A stretch of 64,000 nt of DNA from Shewanella marina JCM 15074 (GTDB lineage Bacteria; Pseudomonadota; Gammaproteobacteria; Enterobacterales; Shewanellaceae), in contig NZ_BALM01000002.1 in the NCBI RefSeq assembly GCF_000614975.1, positions 1 to 64,000 on the forward strand, read 5' to 3'. The translations under genes were made by a program, and so were the position numbers. A model generated the notes under the pieces. That model ran no database searches and was not told where the DNA came from. It saw only the letters and a list, made by a program, of their open reading frames with translations. Positions 39,169 through 49,512 of the stretch are shown here, piece after piece (within the stretch, counting starts at the first letter, position 1; the number at the start of each line of letters is the position of its first letter).

Positions 39169-42100
39169 TTAGTTATCTCTTACGCATGAAAATGAATGGT
39201 CATTGCCATCATCTGCACCCGTTAACCAGTTATAACGGGAGGCCATATTTACTGTCCAATAACGTCCTCCAGCTTCAGGAGATTGGCTCCAATAATTGCG
39301 TAGATTATGCCAATCATAAACGGTGTATATATCCCAACCTTTGAGATTTGGCTGATTAACGTGTACCACTAGTGCATGCAATTCTTGTCCAAACGGCAAT
39401 CGTAACCCTTTGGCTGCGCAATAATCTCGAGCCTCATAGTAGTTGACTAATGGTACTGTTCTACCGCCTGGTGCACGAGCACCTGTTGCGGTTAAAAAAG
39501 TGCTTGTTGGATATTCGTCGGTGGTTACTGGGCAGAAGAATGTCAGTGATTTACCTTCATGAACAATCGTGATTTCAGGGATATGGCAAGTGTAATTGGC
39601 GGCGGCAATAGTCGTAATTTGTATGCTATTTGATGAGTTAACACCTTGGTATTGAGCTGTAATATTGGTTACACCTGGTGTTTTAGCTGTAATACGGCCG
39701 CCACTGGAAATGGTGGCATGGACTGAATTAGAGTCTTCATGCCAATTCGCGGTAGAGGTGACATTTTTAATTGTGTCATCACTCATTGTAGCAAGTGCTT
39801 GTAAATCATACTGTGTCCCTGATGTTAAAATACCCGGATGTTGCGCCACATACTTATTAATCTGAAGCGCCACCGCAATTGCAGCCGTGGTATTGACCGT
39901 GACTTGTCCGGTAATACCTGATTTAGTTGCAGAAATGGTGATACCATTTTGTTGATTAATCGCTGTCGCTAACCCATTTTCATCAATTGTAATATTGGCT
40001 GAATTGCTACTCCATGCCACGCCGTGGTTTTGACTTAAATCTACCGTTTTACCACTCAAATAATGTCCCTCAGCTATAAATTGTTGCGTCGTCGCTTTAG
40101 CAATATCAATATTGGCTGGGCTCACATTTATTGATTGTAAGGTGTCATCTAGAATAGTGACATCTGCGATATTGGCAGTGATGCCATCGAAGTTGGCGCT
40201 AATGTTAACGCTTCCGGGTTGATGAGCATCGACCAATCCCTTTAAGACAGTGGCTTTAATTGGATCACTGCTGCTCCAATTAACTTGTGTGGTTAAGTCT
40301 TGGTAACTGTCATCAGAGTAACGGCCAAAAGCTTCAAAATTAGCGCTGTTATGAGCAATAATCTCATGTAATTCAGGGGTAATATGCAAAGAAACTAATT
40401 GCGCAGCCGATACTGAAATTAATGCAGTATTGCTGCTGATATTGTCTTGTGGCCACAATGCTTTCAGGCTGACATTGCCTTGTTTGATGGCCGTTAATGA
40501 CTGGATGGCAGTATCTATGGACGCTACCGTATTATCAGATAACTGCCAAGTGACATTATCAGTGACATCATGACTGGTGCCGTCTGTATACGTCGCTTGC
40601 ACTTGCAGTGTTTCTGAGGTGCCTTTAGCTAATTCCATATTGGTTGGTGTTAGCTGTAGCTTAGTCACCTTTTTATCACTAATGGTCAGTTCTGCCAGAT
40701 TACTCGTAATAGCATCAAGGCTGGCACGGATATTGGCATTGCCTTTTAGCAGTGTGGTCGTAAGACCATTCACAATAGTGGCATTAGCAGTACTGCTACT
40801 ATGCCATGCCGCTTGGTCAGTAATATTTTGTACCGTGTTATCTGTATACGTGGCCATAGCGATGTATTGTTGCTCAATACCTAACGATACTGTTTGCTGT
40901 GCAGGTGTGACCTGAATACTCGTAATGGTAGCTGCAGTAACCTCAAGTTGTGCCGGATTACTGTTAATATCATCGAGCTTTGCTGTGATTTGCGTGGTAC
41001 CTGGTTGTTGTGTATGCGCGGTACCATTACTATCAATTGCCGCCGTGATTGGATGACTACTTATCCAGCTGACATGCTCACTGACATCTTGAGTGGAATT
41101 ATCGCTGTATCTAGCAATTGCCTGATATTGCACATCGGTGCCACTGGCTTGTTGACTATTGGCAGGAGTGACCTGAATCGCTTTTATTACCGCTGCTGTC
41201 ACGGTCAGCGTTGCTTGGTTACTATTAATGTTATTTACACTGGCATAAATAGTACTGTTACCCGGTGCTAGCGTATGAGCATGGTTACCTTCAAATATCA
41301 CGCTATTGGGATTACTGTTATGCCAATGCACCTGATGAGTGACGGCTTTAGTTGTGCCATCACTGTAGTGGGCGGTAACGACATAATCCTGATCTGTACC
41401 TTTGGCTATAGTAGACTCGCTTGGCGTCAAAACCAATTCTTGCAGCACAGCATCAGAAACATTAAGAACAGCTATATTACTGCTCTGAGCGCCTAAGTGT
41501 GCGCTAATTTGCGTCTGACCTATATTTGCTGCATAGGCTAAACCATTGTCAATGGTGGCGATATTGATTTTACTTGATTGCCAAGCGACTGACTCGGTGA
41601 CATCTTGGGAAGAATTATCCGAATAGGTAGCAATCGCGTGATATTGTACGTCAGTACCATTGGCAATACTGCTATTGGCTGGGGTAATTTGTAGCGCGGT
41701 TAAGGTTGCAGCTGTAACCGTTAAGCTAGCAGGATTACTATTGATTGCTTGTAAACTGGCCTTAATTTGCGTCGCCCCTTGGCTAATTGCGACGGCTTCA
41801 CCATCAATGATCGTGGCAATTTTAGGCTGACTGTTAATCCAGTTAACGCTATCGGTAACATCAATACTGGTGCCATCAGAATAATGCCCCATTACTTGAT
41901 ATTGCGCACTCGTTCCCATTGCAAGTTCAATGCTTGCAGGGGTGATTTGTAAACTTTGTAAGGTGGCGGCATTGACGACGAGAGCTGCTTGATTACTTTC
42001 TATGCCTTGATAATCTGCAGAAATACTTACAGTGCCCGCAGTAATTCCTGTGGCAATGGCGAGAATGTCAGTATCACTACCATCCGTACTTAATGGTGTA

Positions 42101-44288
42101 TCGTCAATTTGTTGAGTATTTTGCTCTGCTGCCTCAATGGTCGTTTGGTTGAGAATAATGGTGGCGATGTCGGTATTACTACTTTTCCAATGTACTAAAT
42201 TCGTTATGTCTTGACTGGTGTTATTGGAATAAATACCTAGTGTTGGTAAGTCTGATTCGTACCAATTTGTAGTTCAGTATTCGCCGGTGTAACTTGAATG
42301 GCAGTGAGATAAATATCTTCAACGACTAAGCTTGCTTGGTTACTGTTCACATCTTGGTAATTGGCGCTGATAGACACTTGTCCCGCACTAACCGCTTCGA
42401 CTTCACCTGAATAAAGTGTCGCAATGTTGTTGTCACTGATGCTCCAGTTGGCTAAATCAGTGACATCTTCGCTGCTGTTATCATCATAAGTTGCAATGGC
42501 GCTATATTGGCTGCGGTTACCTTGAGCCAAGGTGTGTTGTGCAGGGGTAACTTGTAGTGCGGTGATTTTCTTATCGCTGACAGTCAAGTGTGCAGTTTGG
42601 TAGGTTTCATTTAACACCGCTAAAATTTTCGCCTCGCCTTGTTTGACGCCGACAGCAGAACCGTGGGCAAGGGTGGCAATATCATGATGCAAACTTTTCC
42701 ATGCAACTAAATGAGAGACATCTTGAGTCGTGGTAATATTGCCGTCACTAAAGGTAGCTTGGGCGACATAATTAACGGCGCTATTAATGGGAACGGTTTC
42801 AATTGCTGGGGTAATTTGCAATGCTGTAACAGTCGAGTCGATAACCGTAATTTGCGCATCATTACTTTCAATTTCATTAAATACCGCATGAATAGTGGCA
42901 TGACCAACGTTGAGTGCGGAGACATGACCGTGATTAATTAACGCAACTTCGGGATCATGAGTTTGCCACGTCACTTTGTCGGTAATATCTAACGTGGCCT
43001 CATCATCATAGGTGGCGATAACTTTAAGCTCTGTTTGAGTACCTTGTGCCAGTTCCACTAATGATGGCGTCAATTGTAATGAGACTAATTGATGGTCGGA
43101 TACAGTTAATGTTGAGGTGTTACTTTCAATACCATTAAAATGCGCTTTAATTTGGGTTTGACCTGCTGCTGTGGCTTTAGCATAAGCGGCGACAACCTTG
43201 CTAACATCACTATTACTGCTTTTCCATAACACATGGTCGCTAATATCGTCGGTTGAACCATCGTCATAAATGGCTTTGACTTTATAAAAGAGTTCATCAC
43301 CTAAGTTAAGTTCTGGTTCCGTTGGTGTGATTTGCAGCTTAATCAATTTTGCGTCTGTGACGGTTAAATTTGCAGCTGTACTGGTCATCGTTTGCAATGA
43401 CGCAGTAATTTGCGCAGATCCCGGCATTAAGGCTTCTGCTTCACCTTGCATAATGCTGGCGATGTCAGTATTTGTACTGTGCCAAGTCACATGCGAGGTC
43501 ACATCTTGACTGGTGTAATCGGAATAGGTAGCGATTGCTGTGAATTGTTGATGACTGTGTGCGGCAGTTGATGCTATCGCCGGACTGACTTTTAAAAATT
43601 CAAGCGTGGCATCGGTGACGATGAAGGGTAGAGTATTACTTTCATAACCTAAATAAGTTGCGTGTACATTAGTATTACCTTTCGCAAGCATATTCGCCGT
43701 CGCATCAGTCACTTGAAGAATATCGTTATCGCTTGAGAACCACTCAACTTGCTGGCTGACGTCAAAACTGGTGCGGTCGGCATAGGTTGCAATAGCCTTG
43801 AGATTTTGTTTAGCACCTGCAGGTAATTGATTGTATAAGGTACCAATTGGATGATCATCTTCGTTAGTGTTGATCTGTAATACCAACATTGGCTCATCTT
43901 TGACGGTAAGTTCGACTTGATTACTCATGCGTTTACCCATTTGAGCATGGATTAAGGTCACCCCCTTAGTGATACCAACAGCTTGAGTTTGAGCAATAGT
44001 CGCTATGCTTGGTTGGGATGAATGCCAAGTGACTTGATTGGATACATCTCGGTATTCGCCATCTATCTCATCTACGGCAATAAATTGAAATGGTAATCCG
44101 ATTTGGGTCAGAATATTTGGAGTACCATCAACTTGGGTAATGGGGATAATGTGCAATTTAGCGTCACGGCTGAGTGGTTGTTCGGTAAAACCGCGACTGT
44201 CACAAGCGCTAAGTAGTAGTGCCAAAAGCGTCACTAAAATGAATTTGCAATGTTGTAATGATGTCGTTAGCTCAATCCTTGAGAACAT
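39169..44288 (-). CDS. Giant Big2-repeat lipoprotein 3 with DUF1566-like C-terminal domain, frameshifted
   Basis: About 1,706 residues after repair, the shortest of the three, lacking two to three repeats. Lipobox LLSAC gives lipidated Cys at 29, again followed by Asp-Ser-Arg-Gly. Big2 repeats as in its sisters; C-terminal domain with four cysteines, LRLPFGQELHALV and NYWSQS. The break near 42243 reads TACCAACACTAGG on this strand; one more G gives TYQALGIYSNNTSQD. ATG 44288, with AAGGA before it, is preferred to a start 123 bp upstream, because it places the lipoprotein signal at the N terminus. First gene of the tandem array. Confidence 0.87.
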
Positions 44289-44823
44289 AAAAATCCTTTT
44301 TGTGCATATAGGCACTATTAATCGCAAAAAGTAGTACGTTAGAATTATGGTTATTGGTTGAAATATTGAGGTTTTATGCTTATTAGCTCCCCAAACCTTT
44401 TGGTGGAGCAATGAGAAGTTCTTGGCATATTTGTAAATTAGTATAATAAGTTGAGTAATGGCGAGATATAGCTATTTGGTCTATTTAGCAAGCATATAAA
44501 TTTCAATTATGTGATTGGTTGCTTCAAACTTTTAATCGAAAATGAGCAAATTAACTAAGTTTAATCTGATAGAACAATTAAGTTTTAATCGTTAATTTGG
44601 ATTTATCTTGTTACTGTTACATCTTATCTAGTTGAAAAATAATAATTTAATTTTTTTTGATTCAATTTTACTTGAGTTTATCATCAATAAAATTGAAGCT
44701 AAGTTGAATATTTAAGCAATATAAAGTTTTTCTATCGTTATGATTACTTTTTCTAATTATACATTTTGATACAAAAACTTTAGAGTAGCGGCTCGAATTT
44801 TACTTCAGCCGGAACTCTTATTA
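44289..44823. other. A+T-rich divergent intergenic region
   Basis: 535 bp between the start of Big2 gene 3 and the patatin gene, very rich in A+T with many TATAAT-like words. It must hold divergent promoters for both. I see no coding region, no strong hairpin and no repeat in it. Confidence 0.6.
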
Positions 44824-45804
44824 ATGAGCATTGTTGCTACACCATCTGTTGACCCTCGCTATTCCTCTGTAATTAAAGGTACTGCTTTAGTTGCTGAAGG
44901 TGGTGGCCAACGCGGTATTTTTACTGCGGGTGTACTCGATAGCTGGTTAGATGTAAATTTTAATCCATTCGAAATTTTGATTGGCACCTCTGCGGGGGCT
45001 CAAAACCTTTCAAGCTATGTGACTAAGCAAGCGGGTTTTGCCCATAAATCGATTATGGAGCTGTCACAAGATAAGCACTTCTTTAATTTAAAACGCTCAT
45101 TTATTGGTGGTCATACTGTTGATCTTGATTGGTTTTTTAATCAAGTAAAACAATCCAAATATCAGCTAAATGTTAAAGCTGGTATTAATGCGATTCAGGA
45201 TCGTGATCTGTTATTTACGACAACGAATGTGACCGATTATAAAGCGCATTTTTTCCGTCCTAACAATGATAACTGGTTAACCTTATTGAAAGCCTCAAGT
45301 GCATTACCTTTTTTATATAAAAAAGGCGTTAATATTGCGGGTGATTATCATGTTGATGGTGGCTTGTCAGCGCCACTGCCGGTTGAGGAAGCTTATAATC
45401 GTGGAGCTAAAAAAATTGTTGTGATCCGGACGATTCCTGAAGGTTCGCAGGCGATGACTCCGTGGCTTCATCGACTTAGATCTTGGTTACGTAGCCGTAA
45501 GCAATGCGTTAAGGCGGTTAATTACTATGTACATCACGAGAATGTGTATCGTCGTTCGCTGCGGTTTATCGAAAATCCACCAGAAGACGTTGAGATTATT
45601 CAGATTTTCCCTAAGGTTAATTTGGCCAGTAAGCTGATTGGTAGCTCTGATTTAGAATTAGAGCATGATTATTTGGCTGGTAAAGATGTTGGGCGTCAAT
45701 TACTCAGCATGGGCCAGCTTGATTTTTTAGCGCATCAAATGCCATGTACTAATGTAGTTAGTTCTACCCATTGGCAAACTAAATCGCTTCAACAAGCGAG
45801 CTAA
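44824..45804 (+). CDS. Patatin-like phospholipase (YjjU-like)
   Basis: 326 residues. The oxyanion region GGGQRG (26-31), nucleophile GTSAG with Ser56, and catalytic Asp178 in VDGG are the three marks of patatin-family serine lipases. The FTAGVLDSWLD and KASSALPFLYKKGVN stretches resemble E. coli YjjU. No signal peptide, so the enzyme is cytosolic or peripheral to the inner membrane. It stands alone. The physiological lipid substrate cannot be inferred. Confidence 0.9.
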   Translation: MSIVATPSVDPRYSSVIKGTALVAEGGGQRGIFTAGVLDSWLDVNFNPFEILIGTSAGAQNLSSYVTKQAGFAHKSIMELSQDKHFFNLKRSFIGGHTVDLDWFFNQVKQSKYQLNVKAGINAIQDRDLLFTTTNVTDYKAHFFRPNNDNWLTLLKASSALPFLYKKGVNIAGDYHVDGGLSAPLPVEEAYNRGAKKIVVIRTIPEGSQAMTPWLHRLRSWLRSRKQCVKAVNYYVHHENVYRRSLRFIENPPEDVEIIQIFPKVNLASKLIGSSDLELEHDYLAGKDVGRQLLSMGQLDFLAHQMPCTNVVSSTHWQTKSLQQAS

Positions 45805-45872
45805 TTAATACCGAGTTCGCAAAATTAAGGCTTGGTTAGCTGAGGCAGTACGCTTAATGCTAAGATGAATGA

Positions 45873-45878
45873 TATAAT
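45873..45878 (+). promoter_or_regulatory. -10 box TATAAT upstream of the small membrane protein gene
   Basis: A perfect TATAAT about 30 bp before the GTG at 45909. No good -35 was found. It argues against translation starting at the in-frame TTG at 45879. Confidence 0.35.
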
Positions 45879-45908
45879 TTGAATATTCATCACTTTAGAG
45901 CGTTTTCT

Positions 45909-46271
45909 GTGTTAACTAAAATAGTTGTTACTTTGCTGGTTATGGTGATTAGCTTTTTTTTGTTTAAAAGAGGTAATGCCGCGCCGACATCAACAAAACA
46001 AGTGACTACTCAGTCATTAGGTCAGCTCATGCTACGCCGCTATATTTTTACTGCTGTGATGATTTTGTTTTTACTTATCGGTCTGACTGCATTTGGTTGG
46101 AATTGGTATGACAATAATAAAGTTGTGCAAGTCAGTATTATCAACCCGATTACCGATGTTGCTGAAGTTTACCAAGTTCGTAAAAAAGATATATTAGCGG
46201 ATCAAATTACCACGATTGACGGTATTCAGATCAGGCTCTCGTCTGAAGAGCGGATTATGATTGCAAAATAG
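45909..46271 (+). CDS. Small two-helix inner-membrane protein, unknown function
   Basis: About 120 residues from GTG 45909. Two hydrophobic helices (KIVVTLLVMVISFFLF and FTAVMILFLLIGLTAFGW) flank a short loop, then a soluble C-terminal part of about 55 residues (VVQVSIINPITDVAEVYQVR, ILADQITTIDGIQIRLSSEE). I do not recognise the family. It lies between the patatin and corA genes without tight coupling to either. An in-frame TTG 30 bp upstream would overlap the -10 box, so I reject it. Confidence 0.65.
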   Translation: MLTKIVVTLLVMVISFFLFKRGNAAPTSTKQVTTQSLGQLMLRRYIFTAVMILFLLIGLTAFGWNWYDNNKVVQVSIINPITDVAEVYQVRKKDILADQITTIDGIQIRLSSEERIMIAK

Positions 46272-46395
46272 CGTGTTATTTGAACGTTAGATCGCATTTA
46301 CTCTGTTCATTACTGAGTGTTCAGGTAAACTAGCCACAAATTTTAGCATCCTACCGATAAAACAGGCGAAATCTTATTTGATTTTGGGAGGAAGA

Positions 46396-47343
46396 ATGAT
46401 TACTGCATATGTTATAGAAGATCGTAAGCTTACGATAACTGAACTGAATATACAGGATACTCTTCCCCGAGGGACCATCTGGTTGGATTTATATAAACCA
46501 GATGATGAAGAGCGTGATTGGTTAAGTTCATTTTCTGTTGAAGAAGTACCTGACGAAGAAGATATTAATGAGATTGAGGCATCGGCACGTTTTTATCAAA
46601 ATAGTGACGGTTTGCATATTAACTCATTGTTTCCGCAGCGAGTAGGGCAGGAAGTTAGAGGCGTTAACGTATCATTTAACTTACGTGCCAATTTTTTGCT
46701 GACGATTCGTGAAGAAGATGTGGGACTTATTCGCCTATTACGAAACTACTTACGTTTAGGGCGCATTGAAGTCACTACACCGCAAGCACTGTTTTTAGAG
46801 CTTTTTAATTTAAAAGTCGATTATTTATCTGACTTGATTGAGGACGTGTATACCGTACTTGAAGAGGTTGGTCAGCAAGTATTTGAAAGTAGTGAACTTG
46901 ATGATGTATTCAAGTTAATTACGATTCAGGAAGACTCGAACGGTAAAATTCGATTAAGTTTGCTCGATACGCAACGTTCTTTACGTTATATGCAGCGCTA
47001 TTATCGTGGTCAGTTAACTGAAGAAGATTTAAAAGATCTGCGTGAAATGCTTTCGGATATTGAATCTTTGATGCCACACAGTCAGTTTATTTTTGATAAA
47101 TTAAACTTCTTACTTGATGCTGCAATGGGTTTTACCGGATTACAGCAAAATAAAATCATTAAAATTTTCTCGGTTGCTGCGGTAATGTTCCTGCCACCGA
47201 CCGTGATTGCCAGTGGCTATGGTATGAACTTTAAATATATGCCGGAGTTAGATTGGCATTATGGTTATCCTATGGCGATTGTGATGATGATTGGTAGTGC
47301 GGTAGGTACCTATTTGTTCTTTAAGCGTAAAGGATGGTTGTAG
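46396..47343 (+). CDS. corA: Magnesium/cobalt channel CorA
   Basis: 315 residues, one short of E. coli CorA. The N-terminal cytosolic funnel has WLDLYKPDDEERDWL and EIEASARFYQNSDGLHI; two C-terminal membrane helices follow with the signature YGMNFKYMPELDW loop (GMN near 275) and the KRKGWL basic end. IEQNRIIKIFSV-like sequence (LQQNKIIKIFSVAAVMFLPP) marks the pore helix. It is the main Mg2+ uptake channel in many gammaproteobacteria. ATG 46396 follows GGGAGGAAG. Confidence 0.95.
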   Translation: MITAYVIEDRKLTITELNIQDTLPRGTIWLDLYKPDDEERDWLSSFSVEEVPDEEDINEIEASARFYQNSDGLHINSLFPQRVGQEVRGVNVSFNLRANFLLTIREEDVGLIRLLRNYLRLGRIEVTTPQALFLELFNLKVDYLSDLIEDVYTVLEEVGQQVFESSELDDVFKLITIQEDSNGKIRLSLLDTQRSLRYMQRYYRGQLTEEDLKDLREMLSDIESLMPHSQFIFDKLNFLLDAAMGFTGLQQNKIIKIFSVAAVMFLPPTVIASGYGMNFKYMPELDWHYGYPMAIVMMIGSAVGTYLFFKRKGWL

Positions 47344-47377
47344 TTCGACGAGTACATTAACGCAACTAATGATTTTT

Positions 47378-47423
47378 CAGTCCAAATATGTAAGCATAAA
47401 ATAATCGCTTATTTTTTGGACTG
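47378..47423 (+). promoter_or_regulatory. Hairpin over the ribosome site of the oxygenase gene
   Basis: CAGTCCAAA (47378-47386) pairs with TTTGGACTG (47415-47423). The right arm contains the GGA that is the only Shine-Dalgarno-like word before the ATG at 47428, so folding would hide it. It could also end corA transcription. Role inferred. Confidence 0.4.
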
Positions 47424-47427
47424 AGAA

Positions 47428-48123
47428 ATGGATTTTATTGAAGTTTACCCTAATACCTTGTCTGCTGAGTTCTGTCAGCAACTTATTAATACCTTAAATA
47501 CTCATCCCGCTCGCCAACCCGGTCAAACTGGGAATGGTGTGGATCCTGCCAAAAAAAATAGCATTGATATTATGTTAGATGCCCACGTTGAGTTAACGCC
47601 TTTAAAAAACCAATTACTGCAGCAATGTTTTACCAATATGGTGGATTATTTTAATAAATATGCGTTAACGCTAATGGGGGCGGTATCGGTTGGAGTGGAT
47701 GATGGTCAAGGCAATACGATTATTTTAAATCCAGATAACTATCAAGAACATGGTACTCAAAAAGCCGCAGCATTAGTTAAGTACCTTTACCGTAGCGGTA
47801 ATATAAACTTACAACATTATCAGCAAAGTGTGGGAGGCTATCCACATTGGCATTCTGAGCAATTTCCTCAGCAACCCAATAATGAAGCATTGCATCGAGT
47901 ATTGCTTTATATGGTCTATTTAAATGATGTTGAGCAAGGTGGTGAAACGGAGTTTTATTATCAACAGCGTAAGATCCAGCCTAAGCAGGGAACCATGGTG
48001 ATTGCTCCCGCCGGTTTTACTCATAGTCATCGTGGCAATGTGCCGCTAAGTGGCGATAAATATATCGCCACATCATGGTTGATGTTTAATCGTGCAGAAC
48101 AGCTTTACGGTCAGTTAAAGTAA
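47428..48123 (+). CDS. 2-oxoglutarate/Fe(II)-dependent oxygenase (prolyl-4-hydroxylase type)
   Basis: 231 residues. The C-terminal half has the double-stranded beta-helix features: YPHWHSEQ with metal ligands His142 and Glu144 (an HxE rather than HxD pair), HRVLLYMVYLNDVEQGGETEF, PKQGTMVIAPAGFTHSHRG with the distal His near 199, and Lys211 for 2-oxoglutarate. The layout follows small prolyl-4-hydroxylase-like proteins found in marine bacteria. Cytosolic, no signal. Substrate unknown. Its 3' end overlaps the convergent membrane-protein gene by 38 bp. Confidence 0.85.
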   Translation: MDFIEVYPNTLSAEFCQQLINTLNTHPARQPGQTGNGVDPAKKNSIDIMLDAHVELTPLKNQLLQQCFTNMVDYFNKYALTLMGAVSVGVDDGQGNTIILNPDNYQEHGTQKAAALVKYLYRSGNINLQHYQQSVGGYPHWHSEQFPQQPNNEALHRVLLYMVYLNDVEQGGETEFYYQQRKIQPKQGTMVIAPAGFTHSHRGNVPLSGDKYIATSWLMFNRAEQLYGQLK

Positions 48124-48454
48124 GTTTTTTTTCACCGATTACTTGTACTTGCCATGCAGACCAAAGCGTAAAGAGTATTACCATGGTCATGATTAAAGCG
48201 AGTCGTATCCATGGTTGGTCAGCCTCAATTCTAAAGCTCATGAATTGATAGCTACTCAGCCCCCAAATACCAAATGCAGCGACGACTAATCCATATTTCA
48301 AGATGGCAAAGCTGATTTTATGACGGATCACGAGTAATACGGGGGCGATAACGGATAAGCCACAAAATATGAGTTGATTAAAGCGCAAAAAATGTGCGCC
48401 GATAAGTAAGCAAGCTAAACAAATAATTAGATAACGCCACCACATTTTCTTCAC
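48086..48454 (-). CDS. Small inner-membrane protein, unknown function
   Basis: 122 residues with four predicted membrane helices (YLIICLACLLIGAHF, LIFCGLSVIAPVLLVI, LKYGLVVAAFGIWGLSSY, LALIMTMVILFTLWSAW) and a short charged tail. An AAGGTGA site precedes the start. I do not recognise a family. The 3' end overlaps the convergent oxygenase gene by 38 bp. The consistent topology and ribosome site make it a real gene rather than a shadow. Confidence 0.68.
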   Translation of the reverse strand: MKKMWWRYLIICLACLLIGAHFLRFNQLIFCGLSVIAPVLLVIRHKISFAILKYGLVVAAFGIWGLSSYQFMSFRIEADQPWIRLALIMTMVILFTLWSAWQVQVIGEKKLTLTDRKAVLHD

Positions 48455-48635
48455 CTTAATAAGCTATGACTGAAATATGGTACGGCATATGCTTACAAAA
48501 GTAGCTAGTTAGATTAAAACTATGTGATGATTATCAAATCTTAACTGGGCGCACCACTTTACTATTGTTAAACTGCCACGCATTAGATTGATAACTTCTA
48601 TCAAGCAATTAGTAAGGTATGTTTAGGAGAATATT

Positions 48636-49466
48636 GTGAAAGGACAGATATTACGAGAAATGAAAGTATTAAAGGCGATTGAGCCTGCTTATGAAGCAGA
48701 GCGACGTATTGCTTTTATTAAAACTAAACTTCTTGAGTCGCATAGTAACAGTATCGTATTAGGTATTAGTGGTGGGGTTGATTCATCAGTAACCGGTCGC
48801 TTATGTCAGCTTGCCGTTGAACAGTTAAATCAACAATACCCAGATAAACAATATCAATTTATCGCAGTTAGACTGCCGTATGGCGTGCAGCAAGATGAAG
48901 ACGAAGCACAGTTAGCTTGCCAATTTATCCAGCCATCAAAGTTGGTCACGATCAATATTGAAGCGGGTGTGACAGGCATACACAACCAAGTGAGTCAGGC
49001 TCTAACACACGCAGATATTAGCGTACCTGATTCAATTAATAGTGATTTTGTTAAAGGCAATGTTAAAGCCAGAATGCGAATGATTGCGCAATATGAAGTG
49101 GCAGGTCTTGTGGGGGGTTTAGTTGCCGGAACTGATCATAGTGCTGAAAATATTACTGGTTTCTTTACCAAATGGGGTGACGGTGCCTGTGACTTTGCAC
49201 CATTATTTGGCTTAAACAAGCGTCAAGTGCGTCAGTTAGGCGCATTTTTAGATGCACCAAGTATATTAGTTCATAAAGCACCTACGGCTGATTTAGAAGA
49301 CGATAAGCCAGGTCTTGAAGATGAAGTCGCACTTGGATTAACCTATGATCAAATTGATGACTTTCTTGAAGGCAAAGTAGTCGATGATTATGTCAGTGAA
49401 CGCCTTATTGCGATTTACAAACGAACTCAACATAAGCGTCAGCCTATTGTGACGATTTATGACTAA
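48636..49466 (+). CDS. nadE: NH3-dependent NAD+ synthetase NadE
   Basis: 276 residues, the E. coli length. It amidates deamido-NAD with ammonia and ATP, the last step of NAD synthesis. The ATP-pyrophosphatase P-loop is SGGVDSS (45-51); [42 protein letters not shown] sequence and the [17 protein letters not shown] loop are diagnostic for the family. The GTG start follows AGGAG. No glutaminase domain is present. Transcribed alone or with the hydrolase 46 bp downstream. Confidence 0.96.
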   Translation: MKGQILREMKVLKAIEPAYEAERRIAFIKTKLLESHSNSIVLGISGGVDSSVTGRLCQLAVEQLNQQYPDKQYQFIAVRLPYGVQQDEDEAQLACQFIQPSKLVTINIEAGVTGIHNQVSQALTHADISVPDSINSDFVKGNVKARMRMIAQYEVAGLVGGLVAGTDHSAENITGFFTKWGDGACDFAPLFGLNKRQVRQLGAFLDAPSILVHKAPTADLEDDKPGLEDEVALGLTYDQIDDFLEGKVVDDYVSERLIAIYKRTQHKRQPIVTIYD

Positions 49467-49512
49467 ATTATTGCGACGATAATATCAGTCGTTGCATTCT
49501 GCAGGGAGCAAA

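Noticed and set aside
27627..41952. Numerous plus-strand open frames of 60-125 residues across the Big2 genes
   Set aside because: They lie antisense to a repetitive coding region, recur at the same place in each repeat, lack ribosome sites and have no protein-like composition. They are shadows of the Big2 repeats.
31489..42243. Phase variation by frameshifting in the Big2 genes
   Set aside because: The breaks are not in homopolymers or short repeats long enough for slipped-strand variation, and similar breaks hit arcB, a permease and other genes.
27167..44288. CRISPR-like or satellite repeats
   Set aside because: The regular ~255-bp spacing comes from degenerate 85-residue Ig-like domains in one reading frame, not from short identical repeats with unique spacers.
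27167..44288. Diversity-generating retroelement
   Set aside because: The lectin-like tips suggested it, but there is no reverse transcriptase, no template repeat and no adenine-biased variation to be seen in the window.
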